Below, one piece after another: positions 14,567-22,451 of a stretch of 36,363 bases of DNA. A program made the position numbers and the translations under genes. Source of the DNA: JBQTHD01 sp052390275 (lineage in GTDB: Bacteria > Actinomycetota > Acidimicrobiia > Acidimicrobiales > AC-14); NCBI GenBank assembly GCA_052390275.1, contig JBQTHD010000051.1, positions 1 to 36,363 of the forward strand, written 5' to 3'. The notes below the pieces were generated by a model that saw nothing but the letters and a program-made list of their open reading frames with translations, did no database searches and was not told the DNA's origin. Position 1 is the stretch's first letter, and each line of letters begins with the position of its first letter.

Positions 14567-16390
14567 GTGGATTCCCCGACGGTTCGATCCGGCGGCGACC
14601 CGGTGAGTCACCCCGCCCAACCCGGAGTTTCCGACGTGGGATCGATCGGCCAGGGGCACACCAATCTGGCGATGGCCGCGGTTCTGGTGGACGAGTGGGT
14701 CAGAGCCGGCGTGAGGGTGGCGGCGCTGTCCCCCGGATCCCGATCGACCCCGCTGGCCCTGGCCCTTGCCGCCACGCCCCGGATCCGGCTCGAGGTGTTC
14801 CTCGATGAGCGTTGCGCCGCCTTCTTCGCGCTCGGCGCCGCCAAAGCTTCGGGGGTGGCGGCGGTGGTGGTGTGCACCTCAGGAACCGCAGCCGCCCATT
14901 TCCATCCGGCGGTGGCCGAGGCTCGCCACGGCCTGGTGCCGCTGCTGGCCGTGACTGCGGATCGGCCGGCGGAACTGCGGGGCTGCGGCGCTCCCCAGAC
15001 GATCGATCAGGTGGGCCTCTTTGGCGACGCGGTTCGCTGGCAGGTGGACCTTCCCGCCCCCAGCCCGGCGGCGGGAGCCGATCCTGTTGCCGTTCGCTGG
15101 TGGCGGTCCGTGGCCTGCCGGGCCCTGGCCGAGGCCATGGGACCGCCGGCCGGCCCGGTCCACGTCAATGTGGGTTTCCGAGAACCTCTGGTTACGAGCG
15201 AAGCGGTCGACGCCCCGGGTGGGCGATCAGATGGGAGGCCCTGGGTGCTGTCGCCGCGTCCGCGGGCGCCAACCAGCGCAGCGGACGTTCTCCGGCTGGC
15301 CGAAGCGGTCAGGACCACCGAGCGCGGCCTGGTGGTGGCTGGTTGGGGCGCCGGGGATGACACCAAGATGTTCGTCCACGACTTCGCCCACCGGGCCGGG
15401 TGGCCTGTTCTGGCCGATCCCCTATCGGGGCTTCGTCAGCCTGGGCTGACGGTGTCCACCTACGACGCCCTGCTCAGGGCACCGGGGTTCGGCGACTCCC
15501 ACCGGCCGGATCTCGTCCTCAGCCTGGGAGCGCCCACCACCAGCGCCGCCCTCACCTCCTGGCTCGACGACAGAACGGAACGTATGATCGTCGACCCCCA
15601 TGGATCCTGGCTGGATCCGATGCGCTCGGCCGGGCAGCGGCTGGTGGCCGACCCGGGGACCTTGCTGGCTGGAGTGCTCGACACCCTGGGAGGTTCCGAA
15701 CCCGGCGCCGACCGAACCTCGTCGGGTTGGTGTCAGTCCTGGATGACCGCCGAGGCTCGCGCACGAAGTGCCCTGGATTCGAGCATCGACCGGGAGCCGT
15801 ACCTGACCGAGCCTGGTCTGGCGCGGGACCTGGTGGCCGCCCTCCCGAACGGATCAACTCTGGTGATCGGTTCGAGCATGCCGGTACGCGATATCGACTC
15901 CTTCGCTCGACCCCGTCACGGCGTTCGCTTCCTGGCCAACCGGGGGGCCAACGGCATCGATGGCTTCTGGTCGACCCTGCTGGGGGTGGCGGCCACAAGT
16001 GAGGTCGACGTAGTGGGGTTCTGCGGGGACCTGACCTTCCTCCACGACGCGAACGGGATGCTCGGGGCCGGGGCGCGAGGGCTCCGCGCGACCTTGGTGG
16101 TCGTGGACAACGACGGGGGTGGAATTTTTTCGTTTCTGCCCCAGGCAAATGCCGTCGGTGACTTCACCAAGTTGTTCGCCACCCCTCACGGCCTGGATCT
16201 GGCCGACCTGGTCCGCGCCCACGGGCTGGGTGTCCGTTCCATCGTCGACACTCGGGATCTGGCGGGCGCACTGGCGTGGTCGGCAACTAAGGGCGGGGTC
16301 AACGTGCTGGTGGCCTCCACCAACCGTCGATCCAACGTCGACTTCCACCGAGCCCTTTGGGATGGAGTCCGCGACTCGACCGGCAACTAG
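14567..16390 (+). CDS. menD: SEPHCHC synthase (thiamine-diphosphate enzyme)
   Basis: A 607-aa protein from GTG 14567; GTG 14603 (SHPAQPGVSD) is an alternative. It condenses isochorismate with 2-oxoglutarate. Landmarks: LSPGSRSTPLALAL, LDERCAAFFALGAAKASG (cofactor-activating Glu), VCTSGTAAAHFHPAV, TADRPAELRGCGAPQTIDQ, a C-terminal FLANRGANGIDGFWST, and the ThDP motif GDLTFLHDANGML with VVDNDGGGIFSFLPQ. All are standard MenD blocks, and length is slightly above the family norm. It diverges from menH and is followed by a repeat-rich intergenic region. Confidence 0.96.
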   Translation: MDSPTVRSGGDPVSHPAQPGVSDVGSIGQGHTNLAMAAVLVDEWVRAGVRVAALSPGSRSTPLALALAATPRIRLEVFLDERCAAFFALGAAKASGVAAVVVCTSGTAAAHFHPAVAEARHGLVPLLAVTADRPAELRGCGAPQTIDQVGLFGDAVRWQVDLPAPSPAAGADPVAVRWWRSVACRALAEAMGPPAGPVHVNVGFREPLVTSEAVDAPGGRSDGRPWVLSPRPRAPTSAADVLRLAEAVRTTERGLVVAGWGAGDDTKMFVHDFAHRAGWPVLADPLSGLRQPGLTVSTYDALLRAPGFGDSHRPDLVLSLGAPTTSAALTSWLDDRTERMIVDPHGSWLDPMRSAGQRLVADPGTLLAGVLDTLGGSEPGADRTSSGWCQSWMTAEARARSALDSSIDREPYLTEPGLARDLVAALPNGSTLVIGSSMPVRDIDSFARPRHGVRFLANRGANGIDGFWSTLLGVAATSEVDVVGFCGDLTFLHDANGMLGAGARGLRATLVVVDNDGGGIFSFLPQANAVGDFTKLFATPHGLDLADLVRAHGLGVRSIVDTRDLAGALAWSATKGGVNVLVASTNRRSNVDFHRALWDGVRDSTGN

Positions 16391-16594
16391 TTCTCCGCTT
16401 CGCAGGTAACACACGCGTATCGTCGAGCGCTCGGCGTCGAGAGCAAGGCGCACCGGAGCCTCGATACCCCTCGCCGTATCGGGGCGAGGAGCAACGCAGC
16501 TATCGGCGTCGAGAGCCGGCGAGACGCCTGTGGAGTTGCGGGGCGGTGCACTAGTGATTCCCTACAGGTGGGCCATTGCAATTAGCTTGCCGCC
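16391..16594. other. Repeat-rich intergenic region after menD
   Basis: These 204 bp contain no convincing gene but much symmetry. A perfect 14-bp direct repeat, TCGGCGTCGAGAGC, lies at 16431-16444 and 16503-16516. Inverted repeats are CGATAC/GTATCG (16462-16467, 16476-16481), CCTCGCC/GGCGAGG (16469-16475, 16483-16489) and GGCGTC/GACGCC (16505-16510, 16523-16528). The last 25 bp before the small gene are unusually AT-rich (CCATTGCAATTAGCTTG) and may hold its promoter. The structures could be terminator hairpins for menD, a REP-like element or a small RNA. Confidence 0.6.
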
Positions 16595-16738
16595 ATGGGT
16601 TACCTGGACCAGGCCCGGTGTGCCATGTGTGGGGCCAGAGTGCACTTCGAAGAGGGCCGAATCGCCTGCGATGCGTGCAACCTGCCCACCGACTGCTGTT
16701 TGTGCCCGCCCCAGCCTCAGGGCTCCACCCGTTCCTGA
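16595..16738 (+). CDS. 47-aa zinc-ribbon-like Cys-rich protein
   Basis: From ATG 16595 the frame encodes 47 aa, starting MGYLDQARCAMCGARVHF. Cysteines fall at 9, 12, 25, 28, 34, 35 and 37, giving CAMC-x12-CDAC, a four-Cys treble-clef or zinc-ribbon spacing, followed by CCLC. Random high-GC sequence rarely gives two CxxC pairs at such spacing in so short a frame. An AT-rich stretch precedes the start, but no Shine-Dalgarno is seen. It sits between menD and the convergent menF. The function is unknown; metal binding is inferred from the cysteines only. Confidence 0.6.
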   Translation: MGYLDQARCAMCGARVHFEEGRIACDACNLPTDCCLCPPQPQGSTRS

Positions 16739-16832
16739 CCCGGCGGACCGGGGCAGCATCCTCGAGGGATCCGTGGCGAAGCAGCCTAAACCGGCGGAAT
16801 GAACCGGCGGCGCCGGCCCGAAAGCCCTCCTC

Positions 16833-18077
16833 TCAGACGTCGATGAGGGCACGGAGCATGGGGTCGAACTTGGATCGGGTCTCCCTCCACTCCTCGGCCG
16901 GGTCCGATCCCGCCACGATTCCCGCCCCGGCCGACAGCCGGGCCCGGTTGGCTTCCACCTGGGCGCAGCGGACCGCCACCGCCCAGTCGCCGTCGCCCCG
17001 GTAATCCATCCAGCCCACCGGGCCGCTGTATCGGGCCCGGTCGAAGCTCTCCAAGCGCCCGATGACATCGACGGCCGGTGTGGTCGGCCACCCGGCCACC
17101 GCCGGCGTGGGATGAAGGAGATGGGCCACTGCCACAGCCGTTGGAGTGGGAAGCCCGTGGAGGCGACCGGCCACGGTGGTGGCCAGGTGGGCCAGGGTGG
17201 ACAGACGGGCCACCTCCGGCCTGTCGCTCGCCGATACCTCGCCACACCAGTTCCGTAGCGCCTCGACGACCGCCGCGACCACCAACGCGTGCTCCCGGCG
17301 TTGTTTGGCCGATCCCGCCATCTCCTCGAGCGCGGCCCGGTCGGCGGCGGCGGTATCGGCGCGGCGGGCGGTTCCGGCCATCGGCCGTGAGGTGACCAGC
17401 GGCCCACGGCGGCGAACCAGCAGTTCGGGGCTGGCCCCGACGAACCCGTCGCCGGCGTAGACGAAGCATGAGGGGTGGGCAGCGGCCAAATTGGCGGTGA
17501 TCCGACCGAGGTCGAATGGTTCCGGCGACCAAAGCTCCACCTGGCGGGCCAGCACCACCTTCTCCAACGCACCGCCTTCGATGAGGTTCAGCGCTTCGCT
17601 GACCATCCGGGTCCATTGAGCCTCGCTGGTCAGGCTGGCGACGGTGTAGGTGCTGGCGACGGTGAAGGTGCCGGCTGCCTCGGGTGCAAAACCACTCAGA
17701 GGCGGAGAATCGGGCCTGACCTCCCCGATTGTCGTCAGCCAGGATTGACCCTGTCGGTTGGTTCCCACGATCTGACTGGGAAGTGTCAGTCGGGATGTGA
17801 CTCCGGCCTCGAAGTCGAAGGCGCCGAACACCACCGGACCGGCGCCGGCAAATCCCAGCGGGTCCTCAACCTCGACCCCGCTGAGAAGCCTCGCCACCGC
17901 GTCGTCAGCCTGGCCCAGGCTGACGTCCAGCACGGCAGCCTCGCCGATGCCCACCAGTCCCGCCCCGTCATGGATCCAGGCCCTGCACGTGTGCCCCAGG
18001 AGGCCAACGAGGTCGACGGTCCGATCCAGCCGTTCGGTCACCGAGCGCAGGCCGCCCGATGGTGTCGTTACCGCCAC
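16833..18077 (-). CDS. menF: Isochorismate synthase
   Basis: A 414-aa chorismate-binding enzyme giving isochorismate, the first step of menaquinone synthesis. Motifs: LEKVVLARQVEL (general-base Lys region), GASPELLVRR, PMAGTARR, KQRREHALVV (Mg-binding Glu), LLHPTPAVAG, YSGPVGWMDYRGDGDWAVAVR and AGAGIVAGSDPAEEWRET. The start is GTG 18077. It is the last gene of the minus-strand run regulator-menG-menF, 46 bp after menG. Salicylate or anthranilate enzymes share the fold, but the neighbours favour MenF. Confidence 0.93.
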   Translation of the reverse strand: MAVTTPSGGLRSVTERLDRTVDLVGLLGHTCRAWIHDGAGLVGIGEAAVLDVSLGQADDAVARLLSGVEVEDPLGFAGAGPVVFGAFDFEAGVTSRLTLPSQIVGTNRQGQSWLTTIGEVRPDSPPLSGFAPEAAGTFTVASTYTVASLTSEAQWTRMVSEALNLIEGGALEKVVLARQVELWSPEPFDLGRITANLAAAHPSCFVYAGDGFVGASPELLVRRRGPLVTSRPMAGTARRADTAAADRAALEEMAGSAKQRREHALVVAAVVEALRNWCGEVSASDRPEVARLSTLAHLATTVAGRLHGLPTPTAVAVAHLLHPTPAVAGWPTTPAVDVIGRLESFDRARYSGPVGWMDYRGDGDWAVAVRCAQVEANRARLSAGAGIVAGSDPAEEWRETRSKFDPMLRALIDV

Positions 18078-18123
18078 TGGCCGTCACGCTGGTGGAGATA
18101 CCTGCCCGAGAGGCTGGGCGGTG

Positions 18124-18843
18124 TCACGGGTGGCCGTCGGCGGTTTGATCCAGATCAGGGGTCAGGCGGGTTGCGGTGATGAGTTGCGCAATTCCGGCGC
18201 TGAGCACCCGCCGGTCCACCCGGTCGAACCCGGCGGCGGACACCATCTCCAACAGGCCCTGGGTGGGGGGTAGGTAGGCGACCGACCGGGGCAGGTACCG
18301 GTAGGCGGCCCGGTCCGACAGCAGTCCCCCGACGGCGGGAACCACCTTGCCGAAGTAGAAGCGGTGTCCCATGGCAAGCACCGGATTCGCGGGGGTTTCC
18401 ACTTCCAAGAGGGCCATCCGGCCGCCCGGGCGCAGGACCCGGGCGCATTCGGCCAGCATGGGGTCCAAGGCGGCGAAGTTGCGCAGGGCAAAGCCGCAGA
18501 CCAGTCCGTCGAGGGACGCCGACGCCAGGCCCAGGGCCAGGCCGTCGCCCTGAACCAGGGGGGCCGACGTCCGGGCCGCCGCCAGCATCCCGCCAGAGCG
18601 GTCGATACCCACCGGATGATGCCCCGCCCGGGCCAGTTCCCGACAGAGGTCCCCGGTTCCACACGCCAGGTCCCCGACCAAAGATCCGGGGGCGAGGCCC
18701 AGGTCAGCCACCGTCCGCCGACGCCAACCGACGTCCATGCCCATGGTCAAGATTCGGTTGAGCAGGTCGTACCGGGGGGCGATGGTGTCGAACATGGCGT
18801 CGACCGCCGCCACCTTGGCCTGGCCCTGAGGAAGCTCGCTCAT
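18124..18843 (-). CDS. menG: Demethylmenaquinone methyltransferase
   Basis: A 239-aa class I SAM methyltransferase of the UbiE/MenG family, doing the last step of menaquinone synthesis. It starts with the family block MFDTIAPRYDLLNRILTMGMDVGWRR. It has the SAM loop LVGDLACGTGDLCRELA, GIDRSGGML, GFALRNF, VLRPGGRMALLEVETP and a YRYLPRSVAYLPPTQGL segment near the end. The ATG overlaps the stop of the double-MerR regulator (ATGA), so it is translationally coupled to it. Confidence 0.95.
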   Translation of the reverse strand: MSELPQGQAKVAAVDAMFDTIAPRYDLLNRILTMGMDVGWRRRTVADLGLAPGSLVGDLACGTGDLCRELARAGHHPVGIDRSGGMLAAARTSAPLVQGDGLALGLASASLDGLVCGFALRNFAALDPMLAECARVLRPGGRMALLEVETPANPVLAMGHRFYFGKVVPAVGGLLSDRAAYRYLPRSVAYLPPTQGLLEMVSAAGFDRVDRRVLSAGIAQLITATRLTPDLDQTADGHP

Positions 18844-19763
18844 GGACGAACTGTTCCTTTCGGCTGCTCGGCGACGACCGGTCGCTCCTGGGGCGGGCGC
18901 TCGTGGGCCGGGCGGTCCTGGGGCGGGCGGTCCTCGGCGGTCAGACGCTGGTTTGCTGACGAGAGGAGCAGGCGGCGGAAGTGGTCGGCCACGAGGGGCA
19001 CGACGACGTCCATGAGTTGGTCGAACCGGGCGAGAAGCAGGGCCGAGCGCTGCTCCATAGGGGCGTCGCTCAGGATGGGGCGGCGGACGTGGGCGTCGAA
19101 GAGATCCACGGCGGCTTCGGCCACCTCCCGAATGGCCGAGTGGTGGCGGCGGGCCAGGTCCATGAGGCCGTCGAGGGGCAGGCCGGAGGCCAGGAGATCG
19201 AGACCGGCCCTCAGTACCCGAACGTGCTGGCTGGTGAAGCGCCCGGGATCTCCTCCGTCGGACACCAGAATTCCCTCACTGACCAGGGGTTCGATGAGGG
19301 CCACCGGAACCCCGCTCCGGCGGGCCAGTTCTTCGATTCCAAAGGATCCGGGCGTATCGGTGGATCGTTCCGACTCCGACGAGCGGTCCGACTCCGACGA
19401 GCGGTCCGACTCCGAAGAGGCGTCCGTTCCGAGCGATCGCTCCACCTGCGACGGCGGCGACCAACCGACCGGCGGGCTCTGGGAGTCCGCCTCGGTGGGG
19501 GTTCCGGCCATGCGGCGGGCCACGGCCTCGGCCAGTGTGGCATCGGCCGGGTCCATCTCACCGGCCAGGATGCGCCGGACCAGGGCCGGAGCCAGGCCCC
19601 GCCTCTGCAGGTCGGCGATGCGAGCCAGCGCCTCCAGGTGGCCAGCGTCGTAGGTGGCCTCCCCTGCCTCCACATGGGGAGGTGGAATGAGGCCGTCGGC
19701 GACTATGGCGGCCAGCACCTCCGGGTCGATGTCCGCCTGGTGGGCCAACTCGTCGGCCCGCAT
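18840..19763 (-). CDS. Regulator with two MerR-like DNA-binding domains
   Basis: A 307-aa protein. ATG 19763 is chosen because GGAGG lies 8 bp upstream; ATG 19769 is too close to it. The first MerR-like winged helix covers about residues 1-65 (ADELAHQADIDPEVLAAIVADGLI ... AGHLEALARIADLQRRGL). An acidic Ser/Glu/Asp/Arg linker follows. A second covers about 130-195 (FGIEELARRSGVPVALIEPLVSEGIL ... HVRVLRAGLDLLASGLPL). A helical region and a Pro/Arg/Glu repeat tail complete it. No Cys cluster for metal sensing is seen. It heads the menG-menF operon, so a role in setting menaquinone level is plausible but unproven. It diverges from plsY. Confidence 0.8.
   Translation of the reverse strand: MRADELAHQADIDPEVLAAIVADGLIPPPHVEAGEATYDAGHLEALARIADLQRRGLAPALVRRILAGEMDPADATLAEAVARRMAGTPTEADSQSPPVGWSPPSQVERSLGTDASSESDRSSESDRSSESERSTDTPGSFGIEELARRSGVPVALIEPLVSEGILVSDGGDPGRFTSQHVRVLRAGLDLLASGLPLDGLMDLARRHHSAIREVAEAAVDLFDAHVRRPILSDAPMEQRSALLLARFDQLMDVVVPLVADHFRRLLLSSANQRLTAEDRPPQDRPAHERPPQERPVVAEQPKGTVRP
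18884..18928 (-). repeat. In-frame 15-bp repeat in regulator tail
   Basis: Three 15-bp units encode Pro/Arg/Glu pentapeptides (PPQDR, PAHER, PPQER) near the C-terminus of the double-MerR protein. Confidence 0.85.
19371..19424 (-). repeat. In-frame 18-bp repeat in regulator linker
   Basis: Two perfect copies and one degenerate copy of an 18-bp unit (CGACTCCGACGAGCGGTC on the plus strand) encode SSESDR-type hexapeptides between the two MerR-like domains. Confidence 0.92.
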
Positions 19764-19795
19764 ACGCATGGCCTCCGATCCTAGGTTCGATGCTC

Positions 19796-19824
19796 TGAAC
19801 AGCCACGTCCCGTGGCGATATCGT
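19796..19824 (+). promoter_or_regulatory. Candidate leaderless promoter of plsY-degV
   Basis: TGAACA (19796-19801), a 17-bp spacer and TATCGT (19819-19824) lie 8 bp before GTG 19833. The match to consensus is moderate. If real it supports the 19833 start and a leaderless mRNA. Confidence 0.4.
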
Positions 19825-19832
19825 CCGGCTGC

Positions 19833-20561
19833 GTGCGGAATCCCATAGGTGCGATGGCGGCTGGGTACCTGGCCGGGAGCCTCCCCTCGGCCGATGTGGC
19901 CGCCCGGCTGGCCCAGGGGCGGGGCGCCGACCTGCGGGACCAGGGCAGCGGGAACCCGGGAGCCGTCAATGCCATGGCCGTGCTGGGGCCCGGGTGGGGG
20001 TGGGCGGTCATGGCGGCCGACGTGGCCAAAGGGGCTGCCGCCTGCGCCATCGGGGCCCGCCTGGGCGGACCCGGCGGCGCCCACCTGGCGGGGACGGCTG
20101 CCGTGGTCGGCCACTGCTTCCCGGCCTGGAACCCGAAACGGGGGGGAAAGGGCGTGGCTGTGAGTCTGGGCCAGTGCCTGGCGACCTTTCCCGCCTATCT
20201 GCCCGCCGATCTGGCGGTGGCGTGGGCGGTGGGCCGGTGGCGTGGAAGGGCCCTACCGGGAACGTTGGCGGGGTCGGCCACCTGGGTGATCGCCGCCACC
20301 TTGTGGTGGCGCAAGGGCTGGTCCAACCCATGGGGTCCCGGGTTCGTGCCCGCCGGCCGGCGCTGCCCCACCTGGCTCCTCCCGGCCGGCGCGGCCATCT
20401 CCTCAGCGGTGATCATCAGCCGGTTCCGGGCCGCCGAGCGACGGGGTCAGCCCTCGGCGGCCGGCCCCGCCTCTGCCTCTGGCGAGGCGATCTCTGCCCC
20501 TGGCGACGCGACCTCTGCCCCTGGCGACGCGACCTCTGCCGTGGCCGGTGTCCAGCCATGA
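19833..20561 (+). CDS. plsY: Acyl-phosphate:glycerol-3-phosphate acyltransferase
   Basis: A polytopic membrane enzyme of 242 aa that makes lysophosphatidic acid, the first step of phospholipid synthesis. PlsY motifs: GSLPSADVAARLAQGRGADLRDQGSGNPGAVNA (phosphate-binding region), DVAKGAAA and GHCFPAWNPKRGGKGVAV. GTG 19833 is preferred over GTG 19812 because a promoter-like -10 lies 8 bp before it; ATG 19854 would cut into the first helix. The last 35 residues are an Ala/Ser/Gly/Asp tail encoded by 21-bp repeats. The stop overlaps the degV start (ATGA). Confidence 0.9.
   Translation: MRNPIGAMAAGYLAGSLPSADVAARLAQGRGADLRDQGSGNPGAVNAMAVLGPGWGWAVMAADVAKGAAACAIGARLGGPGGAHLAGTAAVVGHCFPAWNPKRGGKGVAVSLGQCLATFPAYLPADLAVAWAVGRWRGRALPGTLAGSATWVIAATLWWRKGWSNPWGPGFVPAGRRCPTWLLPAGAAISSAVIISRFRAAERRGQPSAAGPASASGEAISAPGDATSAPGDATSAVAGVQP
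20487..20540 (+). repeat. In-frame 21-bp repeat in plsY tail
   Basis: Two full units and one partial unit of 21 bp encode A(I/T)SAPGD heptapeptides at the C-terminus of PlsY. Confidence 0.9.
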
Positions 20562-21598
20562 TTGCCCTGGTCACCGACTCCAACGCTCAGTTGACCCCGG
20601 CACTGCTCGAGCGACTGGGCGTGCGAGTGGTCCCCCTGACCATCACTATCGACGGGGTCAGCTTCACCGAGGGCGTCGACCTCGACGCCGACGGTTTCTT
20701 CGCCCACCTGGCAGCCGGCGCCGGTCAGGTGGCCACCTCCCAACCCAGTCCCGGCCAGTTCGCGCTCGCCTATCGGGAGGCCGCCACCGCGGGAGCCAGC
20801 GCCATCCTGTCGGTCCACATCGGCTCGACTCTTTCGGGCACGGTCAACTCCGCGCGGCTGGCGGCGGACTCATCCCCGGTGCCGGTCCGCATCGTCGACA
20901 CCGGTACGGCGTCGTTCGCCGTGGCATTCGGGGTCTGGGAGGCGGCTGAGGCCCGGGCCGCGGGCGCTGACCTGGAGCAGGCGGCGGAGGCGGCGGAGGC
21001 CGCGGCCTCGTCGGTGGGAAACGTTTTCGTGGTGGCCGGGTTGGAGTTGGCCTGCTCGGGCGGCCGACTGGCCACCCGAACCGACCGACGCGAGCAGTCC
21101 AATCCGGCTGACCCGCCCGAGCCGTCCCCGCCTGCCAGCGCCAGCAGTCCGACCGGACCCCGCAGCGGGTTTCCGGTGCTCAGCCTCGCCGATGGAGCCA
21201 TGCGGGTGGTGGGTGAGGCGGTGGACGCGTCGGCCGCGGCACGGATCATGGTGGATCACCTGGCCGCCTGGTCGGCCGCCACCTCGGTTGCGGGGCCGGC
21301 AGCCGGGTCAGGTCCCAGGTGCGATTCCGGGGCGGACTCAGGAGCCGATCCGACAGCGGAGTCGCCAACGGTGGCCCGGTCGTCGGCCGCCGGCGGGAGC
21401 GGAGGTGTACGGGTGGCGTTGTCGGTCCCCGATCGGGCCACCGGCCCCTTGGTCGACGAGGTTGAGGCCCGGGTCCGTGACCTGGGATTGGCCGAGGAGG
21501 TGGTTCGTTACCGGGTCGGCCCCAGCGTGGCGGCCCACACCGGACCCGGTGCGGTGGGCCTCATGTACTACCGCCGGCCGTTGCGGCCCCGGCGTTAG
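20558..21598 (+). CDS. DegV-family fatty-acid-binding protein
   Basis: A 346-aa protein with the DegV/FakB signatures IALVTDSNAQLTP, EGVDLDADGFF, TSQPSPGQFALAY and the S-x-LSGTVNSA loop that holds the fatty-acid carboxylate. FakB proteins present fatty acids to a FakA kinase, and the acyl phosphate made is the PlsY substrate. The ATGA coupling to plsY therefore makes biochemical sense; no fakA is in the window. It is longer than the usual 280 or so residues because of two Ser/Pro/Gly/Ala inserts (about 180-205 and 245-285). It converges with DUF2017, overlapping by 4 bp. Confidence 0.9.
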   Translation: MIALVTDSNAQLTPALLERLGVRVVPLTITIDGVSFTEGVDLDADGFFAHLAAGAGQVATSQPSPGQFALAYREAATAGASAILSVHIGSTLSGTVNSARLAADSSPVPVRIVDTGTASFAVAFGVWEAAEARAAGADLEQAAEAAEAAASSVGNVFVVAGLELACSGGRLATRTDRREQSNPADPPEPSPPASASSPTGPRSGFPVLSLADGAMRVVGEAVDASAAARIMVDHLAAWSAATSVAGPAAGSGPRCDSGADSGADPTAESPTVARSSAAGGSGGVRVALSVPDRATGPLVDEVEARVRDLGLAEEVVRYRVGPSVAAHTGPGAVGLMYYRRPLRPRR

Positions 21599-22101
21599 CC
21601 CGAGACGTCCTCCGGCGGGTCGACGAGCGTCTCGGCCAGAGCCTCCACCAGGTGGTCGGTGAACCAACTGAGGAAGTCGTACACAGCGAAGCGGGCGGAA
21701 TCGGGGTGGTCGGGATCGTCGGGACGCTCGTCGCCCTCCTCGGAAACGTTCAGGTTGGACCCGAGCACCAGCCGCAGGGAGTTCGCCGCCCTCATCCAAG
21801 CCCCGAGATCGGCCGCGGCAACCGAGTCGGTGTCGGCGATGGCGGCCAACCGGGCCAGGGCTTGGCGGTGGGATTCGGCCAGTTCGCCGTGGGCCAGGAG
21901 CCGGTACTCGGTCTCCCGATCCCCATCGGCCACCTCCCCGTAGGCCGGTGGGAACAGGCGCCCGAGCGGAGACGCGGGGTTGGGCTCCTCCCCCAGTTGG
22001 CCGGCCAACTGCTCCGCCAGCGAGCCCAGCAGTTGGCGCTCGGGCCTGGGCAAACGGATGTCGTAGCGACCGTCGCGCCGCCGGCGGATCAACGGCTTCA
22101 T
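21595..22101 (-). CDS. DUF2017 family protein
   Basis: A 168-aa acidic, mostly helical protein from ATG 22101 (MKPLIRRRRDGRYDIRLPRPE). The family is actinobacterial, has no known activity, and is usually found directly after clpS, as here (5 bp gap). Recognisable parts are RQLLGSLAEQLAGQL, the central ADLGAWMRAANSLRLVLGSNL and the C-terminal FAVYDFLSWFTDHLVEAL. The position suggests a link to ClpS-dependent proteolysis, but nothing in the sequence shows a catalytic site. Confidence 0.88.
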   Translation of the reverse strand: MKPLIRRRRDGRYDIRLPRPERQLLGSLAEQLAGQLGEEPNPASPLGRLFPPAYGEVADGDRETEYRLLAHGELAESHRQALARLAAIADTDSVAAADLGAWMRAANSLRLVLGSNLNVSEEGDERPDDPDHPDSARFAVYDFLSWFTDHLVEALAETLVDPPEDVSG

Positions 22102-22106
22102 CGCTC

Positions 22107-22397
22107 TCAGGTGTCCTTCTGCATGGTGGCCCAAAGGCCGTGTTCGTGCAGCCGGAAGACGTCGAGTTCGGCCTTGGACCGCTCCCCGGTGGAGACGACC
22201 GCCTTACCTTTCTCGTGCACATCGAGCATCAGCTTGGTGGCCTTGTCCCGGCTGTAGCCGAAGAGCTTCTGGAGCACGAAGACGACGTAGGACATCAGGT
22301 TGATGGGGTCGTTCCAGACGATGACCACCCAGGGTACGTCGGGGGTGACGACCTCGTCGGATTCGGGCTCGCGGACCTCGACCGGCGCCAAGGTCAT
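22107..22397 (-). CDS. clpS: ATP-dependent Clp protease adaptor
   Basis: A 96-aa ClpS. The core PWVVIVWNDPINLMSYVVFVLQKLFGYSRDKATKLMLDVHEKGKAVV contains the substrate-binding NDP and the VHEKG-type helix. The end (RSKAELDVFRLHEHGLWATM) is typical. It delivers N-degron proteins to ClpA/ClpC-ClpP in the cytoplasm. It is followed by DUF2017 and preceded on the same strand by ctaA (54 bp). Confidence 0.95.
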   Translation of the reverse strand: MTLAPVEVREPESDEVVTPDVPWVVIVWNDPINLMSYVVFVLQKLFGYSRDKATKLMLDVHEKGKAVVSTGERSKAELDVFRLHEHGLWATMQKDT

Positions 22398-22451
22398 GAC
22401 CCCGACGCTACCGCCGGTGCCGATCCCAGCGGCGATGGCCGCCGCCGGCGC

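Noticed and set aside
18148..18160. TGATCCAGATCAGG in menG as another copy of the 13-bp repeat
   Set aside because: A single match within coding sequence that simply encodes DLDQT; there is no tandem structure.
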